From Alphaproteobacteria bacterium (GTDB taxonomy: Bacteria > Pseudomonadota > Alphaproteobacteria > G02398745 > G023898745): 64,000 nucleotides of DNA. Shown here one piece after another: positions 60,167-64,000 of the stretch (within the stretch, counting starts at the first letter, position 1; the number at the start of each line of letters is the position of its first letter). Below the pieces are notes generated by a model that worked only from the letters and a program-made list of their open reading frames with translations, had not been told where the DNA came from and ran no database searches. The translations under genes were made by a program, and so were the position numbers. The stretch is taken from contig CP060237.1 of the NCBI GenBank assembly GCA_023898745.1, forward strand, positions 889,498 to 953,497. Reading direction: 5' to 3'.

Positions 60167-60766
60167 ATGCTGCTAGAACTCAATACCATCTTTAAATATG
60201 CGCTTGCGCTTTTGGTTGTAATGGCGCCAGCTATTTGGATTCTCTTTTCCTACGGCCCAAAACAAACTAACCGCAAAACCGAACAGTGGTTTGAAAGTCT
60301 TGAAAAACCAAGCTACACCCCTTCTAAGGAACTATTTTCTTTCTTGTGGCTTCTGACATATGCAATTATGGGAATAGCAGGCTTTATGGTATTTGAATAT
60401 CTGAGAATATACAAATTTAGCGCCGTATCTGCTTTGACCGTCTTCACGGTAAAATATGTTTTAGGTATCAGCCTCTTCCCTATATTTTTTGGATTAAAGG
60501 ACTTGACTCTCTCGGGCTTTCTAATCTCTGCCTTGCTGCCAATGATATTTTGGACTATGGTTGAGTTCTATAAACTTTCTACAACTTCACTTATATTAAT
60601 GCTACCTTACGCTGCATGGATTGGTTTTTTAACAGTCCTTACCTTTGATTTGATTGAGCTAAATCCAGATCAAATTGATGAAGAAAATCGACGAACAAAC
60701 AAAACACTCAACAAGAGCCAAAGATTGCCAAACGCAAAACCACCCATAATATCCCAAATGGTATGA
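60167..60766 (+). CDS. tspO: TspO/MBR-family membrane protein
   Basis: A 199-residue inner-membrane protein with about five helices. Family landmarks are WFESLEKPSYTPSKELFSFLWLLTYAIMGIAGF (the W..L.KPS..PP....WT.LY..MG.A pattern) and FPIFFGLKDLTLSGF. TspO proteins bind porphyrins or cholesterol and are found in some intracellular alphaproteobacteria. The C-terminal 30 residues are an extra polar tail that overlaps the PAP2 gene. Compared with canonical members the motif has S for P and other changes. Confidence 0.82.
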   Translation: MLLELNTIFKYALALLVVMAPAIWILFSYGPKQTNRKTEQWFESLEKPSYTPSKELFSFLWLLTYAIMGIAGFMVFEYLRIYKFSAVSALTVFTVKYVLGISLFPIFFGLKDLTLSGFLISALLPMIFWTMVEFYKLSTTSLILMLPYAAWIGFLTVLTFDLIELNPDQIDEENRRTNKTLNKSQRLPNAKPPIISQMV

Positions 60767-61128
60767 TAACCTTTTGCAACAATCCATAAACCCCCTATTG
60801 GAAGTATTATGCAATACATCCCAAGCAATAACCATTTCCATGAACTCTTTATCACACTAATACAGCGATAACATATCCATCCATACGTTAATGTAAATGT
60901 TGTCATATGCCCGCTTGGAAAACCGTAACTCGCGGGATTATGAGGTCTGGGAATTTTGAACAGCTGCTTAAGAGCAATATTTGACATCCCTAAAAAAATA
61001 TAGAAAAACAACATCCATATTATAGGTTTCCATTTTTTTTGCGACTTACATTCCCATAACAGGTAAATAAAGGAAATAAGCATTGTTGTGTTTGAACTTG
61101 CAAAAATGTATCCAATTATATCAAACAT
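60670..61128 (-). CDS. PAP2-family membrane phosphatase
   Basis: A 152-residue inner-membrane phosphatase. The three active-site motifs are visible: KQLFKIPRP (KX6RP), YGFPSGHMTTF (PSGH) and AKGYHTIWDIMGG (a SRX5HX3D pattern with Lys for Arg). Substrates of the family include undecaprenyl pyrophosphate and phosphatidic acid; with murA and dapE present, lipid-carrier recycling is a sensible guess. Its 3' end overlaps the tspO 3' end by 97 bases in the opposite direction. Confidence 0.85.
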   Translation of the reverse strand: MFDIIGYIFASSNTTMLISFIYLLWECKSQKKWKPIIWMLFFYIFLGMSNIALKQLFKIPRPHNPASYGFPSGHMTTFTLTYGWICYRCISVIKSSWKWLLLGMYCIILPIGGLWIVAKGYHTIWDIMGGFAFGNLWLLLSVLFVRRFSSSI

Positions 61129-61144
61129 GATATTTCTCCTTTAC

Positions 61145-61218
61145 CGTCATCATGAGGAGCGCAGCGACGTGGTGATCCAAGTGGATGGCCACGCGCTCTA
61201 ACGAGCCCTCGCCATGAC
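61145..61218. repeat. family-B palindromic element
   Basis: CGTCATCATGAGGAGCG at the left, CCTCGCCATGAC at the right; boxes GTGGTGATCCA and GGATGGCCACGCG inside. Between hrcA and the PAP2 gene. Confidence 0.75.
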
Positions 61219-61230
61219 ACAGCACAAACA

Positions 61231-62265
61231 TTACGAACCTCTTATCAACTTTTGAATCAACTTAGATGAATAATCTACCATTGGAATAATTCTCTTATAA
61301 TTCATAGATACAGGCCCAATAACCCCTACAACTCCTATCACACTACCTGCACTGCTACGATATGGGCTCAGAACCATAGAACAACCTGTTTTATCAAATA
61401 ACTCATGTTCTGAACCAATAAATAACTTCACACCGTCTGCATTAAGCGAAGCATCTACCAAACTGCTTAATCCTTCTTTTGCCTCTAATTCTGTAAATAA
61501 ATTTTGGATTTTTGCCAAATCTTCCATATGCTGAATATTACTAAGCAACCTAGATTGCCCTTTAATAATCAAAGAATGCTCTTGCTTGTCCCATTCTGCC
61601 AAACCATCCTGGATAATCTTTTGTGTCAATTGATCTAATTCACTCTGGCATCGGCCTAGAGTATGCATCAAAGTGCTTTTGATTTTAGATAAAGGCGCGC
61701 CTGAAAAATGATAATTAATATAGTTAGATGCCTGCACAAGTTGCGCAGGGGAAAAATTTGATGGTAAGTTAATAATGCGATTTTCAACAACCCCCTCCTC
61801 GGAAACCATAATAACCAAACCTTTTTTTTCACTTAAAGGTAAAAATTCAATATGCTTAATGATGGTCTGCTCGGGTTTATGAACTGAAATCAAACTTGCG
61901 CACTTTGAAAATGTTGAAAGCATTTCAGAAGTACGATTGATAATATCGTCAAAATTCTTACCTTTTTCAACGGTTTCTTCCTTAAGCATTTGCTCATATA
62001 AATCCTCTTGGGAGATAATAAATGAATCCACAAAAAGTCTTAGCCCTTTTTCTGTTGGCAGTCTTCCAGAAGATGTATGAGGCGAAAAAATTAAACCAAT
62101 ATCTTCTAAATCTGCCATCACATTTCTAATCGTCGCTGGAGAAAGTCTATTTTCTAGCTTCACCGCTAAAGATTTTGAACTCACAGCTTCTCCGCCATCC
62201 ATATATGTCTCAACAATAGCATTAAAAATCTCTAGAAGCCGTGTATTGAGATTCTTTAGGTCCAT
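61231..62265 (-). CDS. hrcA: heat-inducible transcription repressor HrcA
   Basis: Represses the dnaK operon by binding CIRCE. The 344-residue protein has the N-terminal winged helix (NRLSPATIRNVMADLEDIGLIFSPHTSSGRLPTEKGLRLFVDSF), a dimerisation domain and a GAF-like C-terminal domain (SMVLSPYRSSAGSVIGVVGVIGPVSMNYKRIIPMVDYSS). Its presence with the perfect CIRCE at 22570 gives a complete regulator/target pair, 39 kb apart. Usually hrcA neighbours grpE; here both are dispersed. Confidence 0.97.
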   Translation of the reverse strand: MDLKNLNTRLLEIFNAIVETYMDGGEAVSSKSLAVKLENRLSPATIRNVMADLEDIGLIFSPHTSSGRLPTEKGLRLFVDSFIISQEDLYEQMLKEETVEKGKNFDDIINRTSEMLSTFSKCASLISVHKPEQTIIKHIEFLPLSEKKGLVIMVSEEGVVENRIINLPSNFSPAQLVQASNYINYHFSGAPLSKIKSTLMHTLGRCQSELDQLTQKIIQDGLAEWDKQEHSLIIKGQSRLLSNIQHMEDLAKIQNLFTELEAKEGLSSLVDASLNADGVKLFIGSEHELFDKTGCSMVLSPYRSSAGSVIGVVGVIGPVSMNYKRIIPMVDYSSKLIQKLIRGS

Positions 62266-62433
62266 ATAAGATCAATCACTTTTCTTTTATCATAGGAAAG
62301 ATCTTAAGACGGCACAACAAAACTTTTGTACTCTATCTTAATTCATATTTATTTCATATTAATTTAAGTTATTATTGAAATTTACTATGTTATATTATAT
62401 AAATAATTTATAGGACTATATTTTCATCATAAA

Positions 62434-64000
62434 GTGACTCTGCAAACCTATCTTGAAGAAAACAATCTCACAAACTTATACGAACAAACAAAAGAGATCT
62501 ATAAAAACTTTTGGAACGTTGTTGAAAACAACGAGTCATTTTTCAAATATATCCACCTTGATCTTATGGAAATATGTAATCCAATTGAAAATCTTGAAGA
62601 AAGATTAATTGCATTGGAGTCGCTAGAAAATAGCGACATTCTTTTAAACGAATACCTGAATGTTGCATTTGCCTTTTTTAATTCACAAATTCAAGCCAAT
62701 ATATTTGCATACAAAAACTTACTGCCACTTTTTAACCAGTTTGAATTGCCTATTTTAAAGGCTATGAATATTTCTGATGAGTTTTTAGCTAAGCTAGACG
62801 ACAGCTTTCAGAATGCAAGAATAACAGACTATCAAATTATCCGACTGTTTCAAAATACTTACTTGGCTAAAACGAACAGCTTGTGTGAAAAGTTTTTCAC
62901 ATTCCTAGTAAAACTCACACCTGTTGAGTTTGCTAAACATATTAAATTCTTTACAAAATATGATGGCTTTCTGCTTAAAACTTTAGAAGAAAACTTTGAA
63001 ATACCTGATGGTTATTACTTAAGATTCACCAAACACCACACTATTGATATGGAAGATAAGGACCCTGCAATTTTCTTGCTTGACACCTTATACAATAAAG
63101 AATGGAAACAAGAAGTTATTAGCGGGTTTTTTAATCCATTTAATGAGAACATTTTACTTACCATTGATCAGTTAAAAATTATTGAATTTACACACGCCAG
63201 CTATGACACTATCATAACTAGTCTGTTTAATCTGATCTATCAAGATGCAGTAAATGGATATAAAAGAGCGAAATTACTGCTAAATTTCTTCCTAGAAACT
63301 AAGCCATTCTCACCCTTCTTAGATCAGCTGAAGAATTTTACTCAAGAAGAAATTCACTTTATATTCTTAAAGCTTTCTGAAAAATTAACTCTACCATCCA
63401 ATTTTCTTAAGCTTCCACCAAATATCAGTACAAAATTTTTGAAGCACCTCATGGGTGAAGATGAAAACCTATTCTGGGTTCTTGAAGAACATAACGCTTT
63501 TAGCATCTTTTTCAACAATAAAGGGGTATTATATTCAGACCTTATTCATTCATTAAAAAACTCAAAACCTGAAACGATCGAAGCATGGATTAAAATCTTT
63601 AATACTTACCCGACTATTTATAACAATTTTACCTTATTGAGCAGCCTTGATGAATCGGGTACCGGATATCCTAATCTTATTTCTGGCATGCTATCTATCG
63701 GCTATCACGAAGAGCCTAGTGCCATTCCTAATCCAGAAAATATTCAAAAGTTTTTTGATGAAATCTTGATCGATATAGATGGTCAAAAAATGATGAAAAA
63801 TATTGGAACTGCAATAGAATCACTTGGATCTCCTATAAAAGCAAAGAAATTTGTCTCTTATATTAAAGACAAAACAGATTTAATCAATAACATTTCATTC
63901 GATCAAGATGTGTCAGAAGGGCTTGCTAAAGCGCAAAAAATTGTAAAACTTCTTGTGCCATCTGAATCTACGATCATGAAAAAAATCGCTAAAAACTTTT
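62434..64000 (+). CDS. large hypothetical protein (partial, runs off right edge)
   Basis: An open frame of 522 complete codons with no stop before the window end. An in-frame TAA at 62404 limits the N-terminus; GTG at 62434 is the only plausible start, beginning MTLQTYLEENNLTNLYEQ. The product is rich in Leu, Phe, Asn and Lys and alternates short helices without a signal peptide or membrane segment. No family or repeat was recognised. Codon usage looks like that of the neighbours. Long, featureless orphans of this type are common in intracellular bacteria, sometimes as effectors, but nothing here proves that. Confidence 0.65.
   Translation, partial: MTLQTYLEENNLTNLYEQTKEIYKNFWNVVENNESFFKYIHLDLMEICNPIENLEERLIALESLENSDILLNEYLNVAFAFFNSQIQANIFAYKNLLPLFNQFELPILKAMNISDEFLAKLDDSFQNARITDYQIIRLFQNTYLAKTNSLCEKFFTFLVKLTPVEFAKHIKFFTKYDGFLLKTLEENFEIPDGYYLRFTKHHTIDMEDKDPAIFLLDTLYNKEWKQEVISGFFNPFNENILLTIDQLKIIEFTHASYDTIITSLFNLIYQDAVNGYKRAKLLLNFFLETKPFSPFLDQLKNFTQEEIHFIFLKLSEKLTLPSNFLKLPPNISTKFLKHLMGEDENLFWVLEEHNAFSIFFNNKGVLYSDLIHSLKNSKPETIEAWIKIFNTYPTIYNNFTLLSSLDESGTGYPNLISGMLSIGYHEEPSAIPNPENIQKFFDEILIDIDGQKMMKNIGTAIESLGSPIKAKKFVSYIKDKTDLINNISFDQDVSEGLAKAQKIVKLLVPSESTIMKKIAKNF

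Overview
The window looks like a chromosome segment of an AT-rich, reduced alphaproteobacterium, probably an intracellular or protist-associated lineage (Holosporales/Paracaedibacter-like or Rickettsiales-like; this placement is inference). Supporting signs are a PopZ/DUF2497 protein, a K+-independent H+-pyrophosphatase, an F1-only atpHAGDC operon, a DASS dicarboxylate carrier, a TspO protein, a patatin phospholipase, and many short palindromic repeats, several of them inside genes as in Rickettsia. Envelope genes (murA, dapE, lspA, lepB, sppA, tolB, a tolC-like gene, a muramoyl amidase) show that it keeps a peptidoglycan-bearing Gram-negative wall.

Layout. 1-3.7 kb: edge of a probable ftsA, rplS, a DASS carrier and two orphan proteins. 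3.75-9.85 kb: a leftward run atpH-A-G-D-C-phzF-pfkA, with ATGA start/stop overlaps at six junctions (only atpG/atpD overlaps differently), linking ATP synthase F1 to a phosphofructokinase. 9.9-19.4 kb: a TPR-like protein with a Cys-cluster tail, sppA, hppA, murA, dcd, rplI, a patatin, and a 54-residue lysine-rich protein. 19.4-22.6 kb: dnaK-dnaJ behind a perfect CIRCE operator; its repressor hrcA is at 61.2 kb. 22.6-31.6 kb: a secreted orphan, thyX, clpX/clpP, trmD, polA, grpE, rpmG. 31.7-42.3 kb: dapE, a DUF2628 protein, a serine-hydrolase homologue, RNase E/G, rpsL-rpsG-fusA (no tuf follows), panE, an MFS carrier, and a CDP-alcohol phosphatidyltransferase. 42.4-50.9 kb: rnc-lepB, a Xer recombinase, mfd, popZ, a TolC-like gene and a small secreted protein. 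51-58.8 kb: a ZnuA-like metal-binding protein, a PAAR-like/VgrG pair, lspA-rpsD, tolB and two Hcp-like tube proteins. 58.8-64 kb: yajC, tRNA-Leu(GAG), an amidase, tspO, a PAP2 phosphatase, hrcA, and a large orphan CDS that runs off the right edge.

Most noteworthy observations. (1) An orphan contractile-injection tube/spike kit (VgrG, DUF4280 PAAR-like tip, two Hcp-like proteins). Its VgrG has an about 83-residue Glu/Ala-rich insertion in the gp5 OB-fold and a needle of 16-residue repeats carrying a cysteine exactly every 16 residues. (2) Palindromic repeats, at least three of which are translated in frame (trmD, xer, lspA), the last two just behind start codons that overlap the upstream gene. 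(3) Eight or so exported-type proteins that begin with an ultrashort, Phe/Leu-rich, charge-free leader (for example MFLLTFLFA, MLTFLFAEA, MIFFCFA), often with a stop codon immediately upstream so that no longer signal peptide is possible. (4) Reduced F1 subunits: epsilon lacks its C-terminal domain and gamma is about 50 residues short.

All assignments come from reading motifs by eye. No database search was run, and family names for weakly conserved proteins are tentative.
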